64,000 nt of DNA, from contig OX638368.1 of NCBI GenBank assembly GCA_951812925.1, forward strand, positions 2,170,001 to 2,234,000, given 5' to 3'. Below are positions 21,560 to 33,514 of this stretch, one piece after another; position 1 is the first letter of the stretch; every line of letters begins with the position of its first letter. The notes beneath the pieces are model-generated. The model ran no database searches. It was not told where the DNA came from and was given only the letters and a program-made list of their open reading frames with translations. The translations under genes were made by a program, and so were the position numbers. Source of the stretch: Calliopum simillimum. Its lineage: Eukaryota; Arthropoda; Insecta; Diptera; Lauxaniidae.

Positions 21560-23451
21560 TCATATATGTAGGCTGTTGTATTCACAAACGGCACGTAGAA
21601 GTCTGTTTGCGAAATTAGGATGATTCCTTTCCAAAACTCTGTAGTTAATCCATGTTGTTTTAAAATCGTGATGCAGGGACTCAGAGCTTTGCTCACTGAA
21701 GAAACCCAGGGCACAGTTTGTTTCATCACAAAATTCCTTCACATGGTAAAAAACCGCATGTACTTTTGGAGTTACCTTTTTATTCAGAGATAGATAACTC
21801 TCTCGAAATTTATTAATACTTGTGTCATAAGTTGATCGCAGCACATCGCTGAAGCAATCATGAACTACACTTTTAAAGTTTTCCAATAATTGGACGTATT
21901 TCAAACACCAAATATCTGACTTTGAACAAAGAAAGTAAATTTTTTCTAATAATTTTTTTGCTGAATTTCCTGTGAATGACGGTCCTGTTTTCGTAATTTG
22001 TCTTTTAACATGACATTTCTTTAGCCAAGTATTTGTAATTATTGGGCAGTCCTCTATCATGAACTCAACGATCTTATTTACTACACCAATGAGCAAATGT
22101 AACTCTGGGGGGGGTAATATTTTCAGTACTTTTGCCTTTCCGGATCCTTGAAATATTGGTTTGTATACACAAAGTTTTGCATTAGATTCTCCATGCTCCT
22201 TGATTCTCCTTGATTTTCTTGTTCATCTTTTTTTACGAGACACCAACGAGACATCCCAGTCAAAATATTCAACAGCTTAAGATCAGCTGTGAAAGTATGC
22301 TCTTCTAATTCTTCAATTTTAAGTAGGTCAAATAAAGAAAGAATATTATAATGGTTTTCTTGTACGTTATATAGCAGCGCCAGAATAATGATTTTTTTGA
22401 CTCCAGAATCCTTGAAACAACCTTTTGACGATTTTGAAGTCTTATTTCATTATCTTTAATTAGCGATTGAATTGAAATGCTGATTTTTAAAGATCCACTA
22501 CCACCGTCGACCCCAACTTTCAAATGCACATGTAACTCATTACGCTGGGTCTTAATAAAATCAATCGTTTCTTGCAATTTATGGCAATAAACGACAGTTT
22601 CTCTGACATGAGTCTCGATTCCTTTCTTGACGTTTATAAAATTTATAACCGTATAGCTGAAGTACTCATCCAACTGATGGGTTTTTTCTCTTACTTTATT
22701 CATGAGATTACTTTCGAAGGCATTTTTTTTATTTGTCATTTTTCGAATATCAGTTGCCAAATTTTTTGCAACGATTTGCGAGAAATTGTATTTATTTCGG
22801 ATGTTATTGTACTCCTCGGCACTGATATTTTGATTTTTGGTTATCTCGATAGGTTTTAATGAGGCCCGTAATGGTGGACCATGTAATTGACTCAGATAAA
22901 CATTTTCTTTACTTGCCCTTTTTTCATCTGCATTAATCTTACTCGATTTGAGAAGCATTGCAGTCAAATGTTCGACTCCTTTTTTCGACAACCATTTTTC
23001 TAAATTATTGTGTATATTATTCAAATAATGTGACGATTTACTTGGAGCAGGATTTTTTGTTAAGGCATAATACAGCCTTCGTACGGTAATTATCATTTCT
23101 TTTTGTTGTTTTTCTATTATTTTGTAAAACTACTTCATCATTGGCTTGGGTATTGTTATTGTTGCAATTTTTGGGCATAAAACGATTTTGATTTGATACC
23201 ATCTCATTATCAACACTATAACACAAATGGCAGTCTTTGTATAGATCGCATGTCTTTACATATTCACCTCTTTCAAAATTATTACTGAGAGATCTCGTTA
23301 ACATAAAATTTAACCGAAATTTAGAAAAGTCCGGTAATGGTATCTTCACTTTATCAGAAATAGTTTTCGCATTATTACTGGAATACAACTTTGTGCAACA
23401 CGACGAACACAAAATTGATGGTAAGCGGTCATTTTTCACACTGAATTTCAC
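21560..23451 (-). pseudogene. Decayed transposase-like gene of an unnamed DDE-type family
   Basis: Pieces read in order on the minus strand. At 23451-23090 comes an N-terminal Cys-rich segment, LPSILCSSCCTKLYSS. At 23096-22380 comes a helical region with HLKVGVDGGSGSLKISISI, a likely first acidic residue. At 22420-22200 comes KKIIILALLYNVQENHYNIL. At 22140-21560 comes LPPPELHLLIGVVNKIVEFM, then LGFFSEQSSESLHHDF and RLLRAVCEYNSLHI. At least two frame changes (near 23090 and 22200) break it. I know this motif set from unnamed transposon proteins of insects and cnidarians; the S-E-Q-x-x-E-S block recalls the SEE-A-Q-E block of Transib/RAG1-like enzymes, but that link is inference. It lies inside the 8-kb element and is its probable transposase. 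Confidence 0.65.
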
Positions 23452-23485
23452 TAAATTTTCAACTTTTTTTGAATATTGTTTTTAA

Positions 23486-24114
23486 ATTTACGAATTTTTT
23501 TGGTTTTTTCAAACACAAAATACAACATCTCAGGCGATTTTCACTATGAGACGCTTTATGGTTTAACTTTTTGGTTTCACAGAAATTTGGCATTTTGAAT
23601 ATATTTAGTAACTATTAACTGCTAGAAAAGTATGACTAAACTGCCGATTAGTTCAATACGTAATGGAGAAAGAGAGATCGAGTGCACATACATAAAGAGA
23701 CCGAAATGCATTGAACAATTTTAAGGTATATGCATCCTATAATGTTAAAAAAAATAGTCTCTAGTAAATGTCAAAAACAGAAGAATGGAACAACAACAAC
23801 ATATGATTTGACATTTAATGAATACCAAATATTAGCTAAAAGAGGCACAATATTCTAGCGCATTTACCTTGTGGTACTACTATATGAACTTAGATAACGG
23901 GAATTTCGATTGTGTAGACTAGCTTAATCGAGAGCATTGGCTTGTAATTTTTTCGTTCTTTGTCTCACCATCTACATATGTACATATATTTTTTGATGTT
24001 AGTGTTGTTTTGTTAGTAAAAACTTTTTTTTTGTTATTATAGGAGTATTCGTTTACAAAAAAGTTTTAAGCCAAATAGCAAGTATATAGTAACCATACCA
24101 TATGACGGAATTTA
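23486..24114. other. Interior of the 8-kb element, non-coding
   Basis: AT-rich sequence between the start of the transposase-like gene and the right terminus. It would hold the gene's promoter if it was ever active from this side. I see no further frame or repeat. Confidence 0.4.
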
Positions 24115-24494
24115 TTTTTTTTTCAAGTAAAAAAATTTAACGATAATTATTTCGTATATATGTACCAAATATTATTTGTATATCATGTACATTTTAATAA
24201 AATAGATCCCGTTACTTTTTATCGAGCGAAAAACAGCTCTGGAGATTTTCTTTTAAAATTAGTTTTCCAAAACTTGAACGGTTTGTGAAAGATATCTCCT
24301 AAACCATAGGTCGTACGAAAAACAAAGCTGAGAGTGAATTGTAGGAAATATAATTTTCTACAAATAAGTACGTAATTTTTTTTTTTGTGCGATTAGTCTT
24401 TCGAAAGTTATCTCAATTTAAAAAGTACAACTTATAAAAATTGCGAATTTTTAAAACTTTTTAAATTGACATACCTCCTAAACCATGAGTTATA

Positions 24495-25781
24495 TTGGGT
24501 GTACAACTTAAAAACCGGAATTTTTTAGCGAAATTTGATGCTTTATTGTGGAAAAATGTTACAATATATTTTATTCAAAGTATTGTCCATTGGAAGCTAC
24601 AACATTTCCCCATCTTTCAGGCAATTTATGAATTCCATCCCAAAAAAATTGCGCCGGCTTGGCGGCCAAAAATGAATCTATCCAATTTCGGATGCCTTGC
24701 TCTGATGTGAAGCGTATTCCGGTGAGGGCGTTTTGCATCGAGCGAAATAAATTAAAGTCAGACGGAGCAAGGTCCGGACTACAAGGCGGGTGAGCCAAAA
24801 CTTCCCATCCACTATTTTCCAAATAGTTTTTCACGGGTCTTGCAACATGCGGCCGAGCGTTGTCATTATGAAAACTTATTGCTTCGTGTCTGGTCGCATT
24901 TTCCGGGCGTTTTTCGATGATGGCACGCTTCAAACGTATTAATTGTGTTCGGTAAATGTCACCTGTGATTGTCTGGCCCGATTTCAACAACTCATAATAT
25001 AAAAACCCCTTCTGATCTCACCAAATACACAGCATAACCTTGGCGCCATGGATATTTGGCTTCGAGGTTGATTTGGCTGGTTGGCCGGGTTTCACGTATG
25101 ATTTTTTGCGCTTGGGATTGTCATAATGGATCCATTTTTCATCCCCAGTCACAATCCGATGCAAAAATGATTTGTTTTTATGGCGCTCAAGCAGCATTTC
25201 AGACATACAGAAGCGCCGTTCAACGTCTCTCGGCTTCAACTTATAGGGGACCCAATTACCTTGCTTCTGAATGTATCCGGCGGCTTTCAAACGTTTCGAA
25301 ATGGCTTGCTGAGTCACTCCCAACGATTTGGCAAGCTCGTCTTGTGGTTGACACGAATCATCATCGAGTAGCTTCTCTAATTCTTCGGCTTCATACTTTT
25401 TTGGCTGTCCTGGGCGTTCTTTGTCTTTGATGTCAAAATCGGCACTTTTGAAGCGTTTAAACCATTCAAAACACTGTGTTTTTCCTAAAGCATCGTCGCC
25501 ATAAACTTCTACAAGCAAACTATGACTTTCCGCAGCAGTTTTCTTTGCAAAAAAATGACCCAACAGAACCTCCCGCAAATGCTGTCTTTTTCTCGAATTT
25601 TCGAAGTTATTCATAGTGAAAAATAATAATGATGCACACAAGATAAAATTGTTTTGTTGACTGATTTTGACAGCTGTCAAATGTACCTTCAAAATGCCAT
25701 ATATATAAAGTTCGAGCTTTCACGACAGTTATTAGTACGGACATCCACCGTCAAATTCCGGTTTTTAAGTTGTACACCCAA
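24495..25781 (-). mobile_element. mariner element, DD34D (1287 bp), complete
   Basis: Perfect inverted ends of at least 27 bp, TTGGGTGTACAACTTAAAAA…, are flanked by TA (24493-24494, 25782-25783). The empty target GAGTTATAGAAAAA survives in the left arm near 18716, confirming the boundaries. The length is typical of mariner elements. Confidence 0.93.
24571..25614 (-). pseudogene. mariner DD34D transposase, one nonsense codon
   Basis: The frame from MNNFENSRKRQHLREVLL to SNGQYFE is 347 codons with a single in-frame TGA at 25015-25017, where relatives have the second Trp of an IWW motif. Either side is fully open. HTH region: FEWFKRFKSADFDIKDKERPGQP. Catalytic aspartates: IVTGDEKWIHYDN, SFHNDNARPH and LAPSDFNLF, with 34 residues between the last two, so DD34D. 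It appears inactivated by one point change. Confidence 0.9.
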
Positions 25782-26483
25782 TAGAAAAAAAATTTATGAG
25801 ACTTTTTCGTAGTAAATCATTAAAGCTAAACAACTGTTAACTCAGTAAATAACTGTCGACCACTATTTTTTCGTAATTGCAGCCGTAAGCGAAATAATTG
25901 AAAAAAAATAATTTTCGCAACTTTTGACCTTGAATTACTTTTTTTGGGCATACGATTTTGCAATGTACTTTTCACACGTTATTTTGTATGCATTAGTGAA
26001 TACAATTCTGGAAAAAAAAAATTCATTTGGAACAATTTTTCAAAATTATCCTTATTTGCTTCGGCTAAGGCAACTTGGAAATCGTTCGTTAGCCGATCAT
26101 TTCCGAAGTGCTCTAAGGATTTTGAAATTTTTTATTGAAAACATGTTGAAATACGATGTTTAACAGAATTCCGTAAAAAAAATGGAGTACTCGAAAAATT
26201 TATTCAAATCACCCACAGGACAGGCGTGGGGTTACAAGCCAACCCCAATGAACATACATATTAACTATATGTATGTGTTTGTAACTACAACGTGATTTAT
26301 TAACTAAATTTATTTAGCTGCTTGCAATTTTTTTACATAATTTGAAATGCAGATCAGAGCAACAAAAAAAAAAAAAAACATTAAAAATAACAATAAACAA
26401 TATTAAGCGATGGTTGTTAAAACATCACATGTTTTATATAAATCTAATGTAACATGTGGGGTTTTAACAATTATCGATTTATA

Positions 26484-27199
26484 TGTACATCAGGGTGCTT
26501 CAATTTTGGTTTTTTTTTTTTTGCTTTTAAACAGGTTTAACAGTTGTAAGGATAGAAATCAAAAATAAGGCCCAAGTCTACTAAAAGTGCATTAAAACTA
26601 ATAAAATATATAAAAAAAAAATTTGTGTTACCATCATATCGAAAACTAAAAAATATAAAAAAAAATCTTGTTTTTCTTCATCTCATACAAAAAATTTGTA
26701 AAAAGAAAAAATAAAAATGCTTAAAGCATGAAAAAATCATACAAATGATATGGAAAACTGATAAAGATTAATGCGCGCTACCATTAAATAATAATATGTA
26801 TGTGACCGTGCATAGGAAAAGGATCTTACCCTAACATAATTATTGGATTTTTTAAAAATACATATTATTTTGATTAAAATGACACCTCGATCACGGGAAA
26901 ATTCCAAAAATTTACTGAACTATGGCATTTAGAAATCGTAAAATGAAAAACTTAAGTTTTTAGATAGGTAGTTCAAAATTTGTCAAATTTTTCTCCAAAG
27001 TGGTTACGATTTCATGAAATCCAGTATAAAATGTTCACAACATGACTAAGCACTGAATTCCTCCTTAAACTGAAAACTTGTAAAATTTACCCAATCTCTT
27101 ATCTTTAGCTATACTGTTTTGTCAGTAAAGGCATGGTTTTCTCAACTTTTAAAACTGTTTGAAAGAAAAAAAAAAAAAAATTAACCACCCTAATGTACA
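26484..27199. mobile_element. Inverted-repeat DNA element of the TGTACATTAGGGTGG family (716 bp)
   Basis: The left end TGTACATCAGGGTGCTTCAA and right end complement TGTACATTAGGGTGGTTAAT belong to the same family as the MITE at 16234-16661. TA is present on the left; the right flank reads TG, so the duplication is not intact. No coding frame inside. Confidence 0.65.
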
Positions 27200-27800
27200 T
27201 GCATACATATTTACATTGGCAACTATAGTAACAAAAATCTATAGAAAAAACTGTAGCGAAAGCTGCTCAACAAGCTGTGAAATACGTTGGAGAAAGATAA
27301 AAAACAATACGTATAACATCAACAATAACAGTTTGAAACCCTGTATCAACTTATACATATACTGGTACTACTACATACCTAGCTACATACATATAATATA
27401 CTTACTACACATGTAGATAAAACTCGTTTCATTCAACTGATCCATGCAATCATGCGCTAAAAATCATTTACGCAGCAGTTTGTGCTCTTACGTATATAGT
27501 ATCCCAAGAATATGATGGATGTCAGCTGAATAATTTCGGGCAAGACAAATGTTTGTGGAACATCGATTGGAGCAAAATGATTCTGTTATATTTTTAATGC
27601 TTAATTATAAGAAATACAATCTTGCAGCACTTAATATAAAATGTTAACTCAGAAATTTATTTCTTAATTTTTGATGAAAGCAACGTAGCCTTGCTTGGAT
27701 ACGACTTCGTACAAAAAAAAAAAACGTATGACGAACATTGAAAAAATCTTTGTTTACTATAAATAAAATACAAATAAATAGTAAATTGCAAATAAACTTT
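27200..27800. other. Non-coding, upstream of the RalBP1 exon
   Basis: AT-rich with no repeat recognised. The last bases, AATAAACTTTAG, could serve as the splice acceptor in front of the coding exon. Confidence 0.3.
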
Positions 27801-27806
27801 AGTAAC

Positions 27807-28030
27807 ATGGAGTTTGACAGTCCGGACGTATAAAAGGACTTTCCCGGGTTATATGCGTCCGAAACTGGTGAAAAAACTAAGAAAAATAAAAAAGAGGATA
27901 GCGAAGATAAAGACAAAGTAAGCAAAAAGGACTTGCTTATTGGAAGGCGCAAAGATAAGAAGGATAAAAAGGATCGTGGATATGCGGTACTAGAGGGTGA
28001 AAGCTCACCCGAAGAAGAATTGGATACCAA
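27807..28030 (+). pseudogene. Rlip: RalBP1 (Rlip) N-terminal exon with a premature stop
   Basis: From ATG 27807 the frame reads MEFDSPDV, then TAA (27831-27833), then KDFPGLYASETGEK, a Lys/Asp-rich run, DLLIGRRKDKKDKKDRGYAV and LEGESSPEEELDTK. This is the N-terminal region of Ral-binding protein 1, a RhoGAP effector of Ral acting in endocytosis and cytoskeletal control. The FPGLY and GYA…SSPEE motifs are diagnostic. CTTTAG precedes the start and CCAA|GTAAAT ends it, so splice sites look intact. Codon 9 is a stop where a charged residue is expected. No RhoGAP exon is seen downstream. It may be a real exon with a null allele, a sequencing error or a duplicated dead exon. Confidence 0.75.
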
Positions 28031-29050
28031 GTAAATTAGAAATATAAAAATACGTCACACCAACATTAATTTACTATTGTCCTTCCCATATAAAATGTCG
28101 GTAAAGAATTTGGGAATTCCACTACAGATCCGAGCGACACTTAGATTCCATATTTGCCAAAATATTTTTTTTATGTATATGTATTTTGTATGTTGTATTT
28201 ATAAGAAAAAAAAAAAAAAAATGACAACATAGCAATTTTTTAACAAATACATCGTTGCCACACTTCACGAAAGCGTTCAAATTTTGCCATGAAACTAAAT
28301 TTGTATCTATAGATACATACAAATACAATCATACTACATACATAAGCAAACATTTTTAGCACGTTTCAGTTTTTGTACAAATTCGGTGGTTTGATTTTTT
28401 TTTTTTTTTTTTTGACGCTGTTATGACAATAACAGTAACAATAATAACGCCAATTCCATGTGCTTTTGTTGTTTTCGTAGTATTTTCATAGTTTTTGTTA
28501 AATTTTAAGGTTTTTTTTACGTTTATTTGTATTTGCATTTTGTGGCGTTTAAAACCCAATTTCAAAATAACACACGAGGTCGAAAAAAAATGAAGTCTCT
28601 GCATAAACGAGTTTAAATTGTATAATCATTAGAGTGATCGTTAAATGGTTTTTTTTTTTTGTTGAATGATGGAAAATCGGATCCAAATGTTGAAAATATT
28701 TTCCCTGATTTTTTCAGATTTTTATGTTAAGTTCTGATTGGCCTTTTGGCAATGTGTTTCTTTGTCTCTTGAAATTACGATAACGGGCAAACGATGCATG
28801 AAATTCGGTAGCCGCACAGTGGACTGGTTTGTATGGAATGTAGGTCATAAATAGTAACAATAGACCTAGGCTCTTGGAGTTTTTCATTAAAACAATAAAA
28901 ATTTGTGAATATGAATGAAACCCCCAAACATATACGCCTACCTCATATACGAAGTTAGGACATGGTCGAAGCTTTTTTACAATTCCATCCATTTCCATTA
29001 ATTTGACCACGCTTATTTCAGAAATGTTTCAAATTATGAGCTATCTATGA
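28031..29050. other. Non-coding after the RalBP1 exon; dispersed repeat at 28680-29000
   Basis: Homopolymer T/A runs lie near 28200, 28390 and 28650. From 28700 the phrases TTTTTCAGATTTTTATGTTAAG, TTGAAATTACGATAACG and GCATGAAATTCGGT match segments at 36300-36400 and 38480-38550. They are old fragments of one dispersed element. Confidence 0.5.
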
Positions 29051-29169
29051 AATGATGAATGAAATGAAATTTTGTATGTTTATATAATTGTTCCATATTG
29101 ACTAAGAAACTAACTGACCAATTTTAAAGAAGTTTTCATTTTGTGTTAGTATAAAAAAGGCTAAGTCAT

Positions 29170-29480
29170 AAGCTACAAAAGTGGGCGGTGCCAAGCCAGT
29201 CAAAAAAATTAACTAATCATATCTCCGAAACTTTTTGTCGCAGATAAATGAGACAAATAGTGTTCACTGAAAAAATAAGCGGTGCCACGCCTCCAAACAA
29301 AAAATTGATTCAGCATTTCTGTCAAACTGCTTGACCTAAATATGCAAAATTTGGTGCATATGCAAAGGGTATTGGGAAAAATTATTTTCAATGGAAAAGT
29401 GGGCGTTGCCGTGCCCTATAAAAATAAAGCACGTCATATTTCTGAAACCATTTAAAGAAACTATAATATTTGGTACAGTG
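29170..29480. mobile_element. Degenerate repeat fragments with GTGGGCGGTGCCA motifs
   Basis: AGTGGGCGGTGCCAAGCC, AAGCGGTGCCACGCCTCC and AGTGGGCGTTGCCGTGCCC recur at about 115-bp spacing. This is the style of the internal repeats of DINE-type fly elements. A similar block lies at 51110-51310 (CACCACGCCCCCAC, ACCACGCGCC). Confidence 0.5.
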
Positions 29481-32400
29481 CTTCACTATGGGATGTCCAA
29501 GGGCAGTTCCTTAGGGGCATTAAAATGGGAAGTATGGTATACCTCTTAACTGCTACCCACTCCTTAAGAAAACCATCTTCAGAATTTAAGTAGACTGCAA
29601 GCTTCAAATTGTTAAATCTATTGTTAAACATTGCAGAATGTAAAGAAATGAAAATAATTTCACCTACAAAAGGAAAAAGTTTATAAAAAAAATTCTCAAA
29701 AGTGTTAGCTCGAACTTTGAACTATGCATACTGCCCCACATTTTAAATTAAAAAATAACATTAACCCGCAGATGTATATTTCTTTTTAATGTCAAAGTTT
29801 GAAATTTTTCCATTTTAACCATTTTTTTTTTAAATATTTGAAAAATCGGTATAGTTGTTAGAAAAAAAAAATTTGTTTTTATAAAGAAGATACAATGGGG
29901 GAATTCCTAGAAACGTGTAAATGCCTCGTAAACTCGTAATAGTTGTCAAAATCAATACCAACTTTGTCAGTTTTACGAGTTTACGAGGTTTTCGAGGCCT
30001 TTACAGCTTTTCAGGCATACCCTAAATATATTTTCTGGCAATATGTGATATACAAAATATTCCTCTGCTTTCGATTTTGTGCGCCAACTTCCTCCGGAAT
30101 AATTGTTTTGTTTTCTCAAACAACTTGTCAGGATATCACTTGAATGTCCAACATCTGCCAATCTTTACGCTCTCAGAATATGATGTGTTTCCTCCACTAT
30201 GAGGATCAATTTTTTGAGGTCTAATATTCATAAGCGCATTGAAAAATGCGTTTTTTGTAGTTGTCCATTAACATTGCAGTGAATATAAATATGTATCTCT
30301 TTGTTTAAAAATTTGGGGATTTTGGGAATATGGGACCATTTTGAAAAAGGAAAAGCAGGATATGGTTGGATGGGACATAAGGAGTAATTCAAATTGTTAT
30401 TGCACTGCGCAGACTTTTTTCATCTTTGTTAGTTTTGAGTTTTTGGAATGTAAAGGAGATTGGGATTTCGGAAAGTTTGTTTTATTTATCTAACATGTTT
30501 TATGTTTTGTTTGGTTTTTTTTTTTTTTTTTGACATTAAAAATCTTAAGGCATAAATTTTAGGAAAGACGCGAATTACTTATTACTTTTTTATATTTATA
30601 TTTTTTTTTCTTTGGTAATCAAATTTCAATTTCCACATTTTGAAATTAGTTTAATGTATTTTTTCAAACATTCAAAATTTGTATACAAATGGTTTTTTAT
30701 TTTATTTCAATTACAAATATCTTACCTGTATTAGTTAATATATTTTTATTTATTTGAATTCTTTTCTAAAAGCTAAAGAGTATTATTCTGTTTTTCTGTA
30801 CTTGAATTAGTCACAATTCTTTTTTTTTTTTTTTGTCACAAAGGTTGTCACTCATTGTCAGAAATATATTTAAACTTTAAAATTGAATTTTCGTTTTCAT
30901 GAATATATTTCATTTCAATTTAAGTTTACTTTGTCTTAAGTAAATGCAAAATTTTGTTGCTTTTTATTTTAACTAAAACTATTTAGAATTTTTGTTTTTT
31001 TTTTTTTTTTTTTTGCTGTGAAATTTGTTTTTTTTCTGCGACCTTATCGATTTTGATTAAATTTATTTATATGCTTTGTGCAATAATTTAAATTATGGTT
31101 TACTTTTTGCCAAAAAGAAGAATTGAATTTTTATTTTTTTTTTTAACATACAATATTCTTATAAGAATTTTTATAATTAAAAAAAAAAGATTTTTAAAAA
31201 CAATTGAATTGCGGACACCCGCTTCTTTCCATCAGATTCAATTGTTTCCTCGAACCTAAAAATTTAATCATAAGCGTGTAGTAAACCTACAAACAAAATA
31301 ATAAACAAAAAACAAAATGTATAAAATATTTAAATGTCTGCAGTGATGCCGCTCAAAAATATCCAAAGAATGAAATCCAAAAAATAAAATCCATTAAAAA
31401 GAATTCAAAGAATAAAATCCAAAAATAAAATCCAAAAATAAAAATATCCTATAGGAATAAAATCCAATGAAAAAAATCAAAAAAAAAAATCTCCAATAAT
31501 ATTTTACTAATGCCTTAATAAAAATTAATTTAAAATTTTCGATGATTTTTTTGTGGATTTATATTATTGAATATTTTTATGTTTGGATATTTTATTTTGG
31601 AGCTTTATTTTCGTATATTTTATTTTTTGCATGTTTTCACTGGATTTTTTATTTTTGGATATTTTTGATAATCACCGTCTGTAGTATATGGTTACGAGCA
31701 TATTGTTTGTTTTTCTATGTATGTGAAATTTACTTTTACTTTTGTTAATTTTATTTATTAATAGTATTCACCTAATTGGTTTTATTTGAAATAAGTTTTA
31801 TTTTTTCTTTTAGTTTCAAATTTTTTTAGTGTACTCGTAGTATCATTTCTGATTTTTGTAATAATTTCTTAAAATCGTGATGTTCAGATACAAGGACGGT
31901 ACGATTGCTTATATTTGCTAAATGAATTTTTACGCTCATTAATATATGTATGTGTCTCCATAGTTTCTATATTCACAAACTTTGACATATTGAGAGATAG
32001 ATTGTGTAAAAATAACCATTTAGTGCCGTTGTTTCGATCTTTAGGAATAACATTTACGAAAAGTTGGTTTTTCTTCTATTTGTCATTAAGTGTGTATATC
32101 TTTACTACCCTTGGCTTAATTTTATAATATTTTTGGCCAAATCGACTCATTACGTTGTAACGTTAATAGCCATACCAGCAAAAATTCGGGAGGAACCGAG
32201 ACACAGTGTCAGATTTTGTCAATCTGGATGCTCTTAATGGAAAAAATAAAAATGCCCCAAAATCAATGATTTTTTAAATGATTTTTAAGACTGTTTTCTT
32301 AAAAATATACAATTAATGACTTTTTATTTAGCATATATTAGATAAATAGCCCCTTGTTATGTAAATGAACTCAAAACAGCATGAAAATAAGATCATAAGC

Positions 32401-33510
32401 TAGATAACAATTATCGAAAATGAGTTATTAGCATGTTCATAAAAACTATACTTTTCAACCTTAATAATTCTCGAACTTCAAGTGCCTAGAACTAAGTCGT
32501 TCGTGAACTGTTTTCCAGACAATTATATTTTTCATAAGCCACAATAATTTTACTATTCAAGTTATGTGGAAAAGTGAGAACATTTTCAAAAATCTTTTAT
32601 TTTTCATAGACTCTAACTTACAAGTTTGATCGGGCTTACCATTCTTTCTTTAAAGAAAATAAGCGGAGAGATGTCTTGTATTAACGAGAAAAAAAATCTT
32701 GCATGTCATAACTAACAATTGCACAGAAATTAACAAAAAAAAAATTAAGGTAACCTCTTTTAATCACCTCCATACTTTGTCAGTAGTATTCTGTTACTAC
32801 TAAAATGGAAAAATCAAATTTTCACGTTGATATTTTAATTACAACATTTTTTTTTAAATTTTTTTAACAAAAGAAAGTTAGTATTCAATATTTGTATATC
32901 GACCAATATTTGAATTTTAATGAAAAATTTCGGGCTAAATGGTCAAACAAAGAGAGGAAGATATTTATGGGAGGTGGAAGTAGTTTTTGTTCTTTTGACC
33001 TAACCTCCTCATAGCTCGAAAACCAACCCAACAAAGTTTTGGTTTTTTTAGCTATGCATTTTCGCCATATTTTTTGTAATGTTGGTGTTTTTTACTCAAA
33101 AACATGGAACAGTAAGCTCACACCAGAATACCACTTGACACGTGATTTGTTGGTAGCTAGTACTCCTCATAGATAATTTCAAACTACGGCTGCAATCGAT
33201 TTAAGAATATCCAGATTGGCAAAATCTTACATTGTGCGAGGGAAGCTTAAGTTTATAAAAATCGAATTATCACAAATGACTTGAAAGTCATTGATTTTCA
33301 TGTACTCTTTCCATATATTTATAAAGAATGTAAAACTACACACTAACATGGTTTTTCGGAATATATAATGTGGTATTACACCTTAAGCTTTCAAAATACA
33401 TAGTACTGATACAAGGCAGTTCTATAAGACAGTGAAAATAGTACGAATTAAATTGTTCAAAACTTTTTTAATTCAAAAATGACATGTCGATAATGATAAC
33501 AATTCGACAC
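29481..33510. other. AT-rich non-coding stretch
   Basis: Long T and A runs dominate (for example 30518-30531, 30998-31013). AAAATCCA repeats with small spacing at 31365-31480. Open frames are Phe/Ile/Leu-rich and show no domain. A local repeat, ACGAGTTTACGAGG/CCTCGTAAACTCG, lies at 29920-30000. I see no exon. Confidence 0.4.
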
Positions 33511-33514
33511 AAAA

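Larger units (their letters stand above)
24115..26228. repeat. Right long terminal inverted repeat, split by a mariner
   Basis: The segments 24115-24494 and 25782-26228 mirror the left terminus. Examples are TTCAAGTAAAAAAATTTAACG at the inner edge and CACCCACAGGACAGGCGTG at the outer edge. Differences from the left arm are few and scattered. Confidence 0.9.
18262..26233. mobile_element. 8-kb DNA transposon with long TIRs and 5-bp TSD
   Basis: The element runs 18267-26228. Both ends start CACGCCTGTCCTGTGGGTGA, and GGGTT is duplicated outside (18262-18266, 26229-26233). After removing later insertions, each terminus is roughly 820 bp, and the two are nearly identical in reverse orientation. 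The interior carries a decayed transposase-like gene on the minus strand (21560-23451). Later insertions are a DD41D mariner and a DINE-1-like element in the left terminus and a DD34D mariner in the right. The CAC start with a 5-bp duplication suggests a Transib-like class, but the protein does not let me confirm that. Confidence 0.85.

Noticed and set aside
25056..25430. A 124-codon plus-strand frame.
   Set aside because: It is antisense to the DD34D mariner transposase, with no independent support.
27829..27839. TATAAAAGG, a good TATA-box match.
   Set aside because: It lies within the RalBP1 coding frame and arises from the stop-creating base; there is no sign of a transcript starting about 30 bases downstream.
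27644..28030. A 128-codon minus-strand Ser/Leu-rich frame.
   Set aside because: It is the complement of the RalBP1 exon; the plus strand carries the recognisable protein.
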